Assembly (NCBI GenBank): GCA_030607345.1
Contig: JAUWKC010000093.1
Coordinates: 1 to 6,830 of the forward strand
DNA length: 6,830 bases
Source of the DNA: Planctomycetota bacterium
Lineage (GTDB): Bacteria > Planctomycetota > Phycisphaerae > Sedimentisphaerales > SG8-4
Direction: 5' to 3'
The translations under genes were made by a program, and so were the position numbers. The notes below the pieces were generated by a model. The model did no database searches, was not told the origin of the DNA, and was given only the letters and a program-made list of their open reading frames with translations. Below, one piece after another: positions 6,711-6,830 of the stretch; the first letter of the stretch is position 1, and each line of letters begins with the position of its first letter.

Positions 6711-6830
6711 AGCCGGCAACTCGTCGAGTAGCGTTAAATCACCTGTATAATCGAAACAACAACCCGCAAACCCTGCTTGCCTGTCCGACCGGGCTGTTCT
6801 CAATAAGGATTCGACGGCATCATATCCCAC
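6711..6830. other. Non-coding end region with a lone TATAAT box
   Basis: No gene is supported here. TATAAT (6746-6751), directly preceded by TG, is a perfect -10 hexamer, but the matching -35 position (GTCGAG, 6723-6728) is poor. A 9-bp stem with one mismatch can form between 6758-6766 and 6790-6798 around a 23-base loop; no T-run follows, so it is not a standard terminator. TAAGGA (6804-6809) is Shine-Dalgarno-like, but no ATG, GTG or TTG follows at useful distance before the window ends. A gene may begin just outside. Confidence 0.35.

Noticed and set aside
6642..6830. - strand open frame running to the right edge
   Set aside because: It overlaps the conserved F5/8C-like end of the fusion gene, has no ribosome site in view and no recognisable product.

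Overview
The window looks like chromosomal DNA of a planctomycete, probably of the Phycisphaerae/Sedimentisphaerales type. This rests on protein flavour (a GT4 enzyme with an LREGLARTLPQ motif, and a large FAD-dependent oxidoreductase of a kind I associate with planctomycetes), on heavy use of CTC, GCC and ATC codons, and on moderate GC. The taxonomic call is recalled resemblance, not a search result. Every supported gene lies on the + strand and coding density is high.

Layout: (1) 1-1094 is the 3' part of a GT4 glycosyltransferase whose start lies before the window. (2) 1095-1262 is a relatively AT-rich gap holding a 32-codon ORF (1129-1227) with a good ribosome binding site; it looks like the front end of a small membrane protein cut short by a TAA. 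(3) 1263-1679 is a YjbQ/UPF0047 protein. (4) 1680-1786 is a gap with a 10-bp palindrome at the yjbQ stop and a sigma70-like promoter candidate (1706-1734). (5) 1787-2569 and 2569-3780 are a NatA/NatB-type ABC exporter pair joined by a TAATG overlap. (6) 26 bases later, 3807-6710 encodes a 967-residue protein that joins a complete six-helix LysE-family exporter, a beta-sandwich carbohydrate-binding-like domain, an FAD-dependent oxidoreductase and a C-terminal F5/8C (discoidin-like) domain in one reading frame. (7) 6711-6830 is non-coding, with a lone TATAAT box that may belong to a gene beyond the window.

The most striking item is the LysE/FAD-oxidoreductase fusion. The charge pattern of the LysE loops predicts that both ends of the exporter are outside the cytoplasm, so the transporter would display a roughly 760-residue redox enzyme, flanked by two putative glycan-binding domains, on the outer face of the membrane. 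The tight spacing of natA, natB and the fusion gene suggests one transcript, so the two exporters may be made together. Their substrates cannot be read from the sequence. The glycosyltransferase and yjbQ show no obvious functional link to this group.
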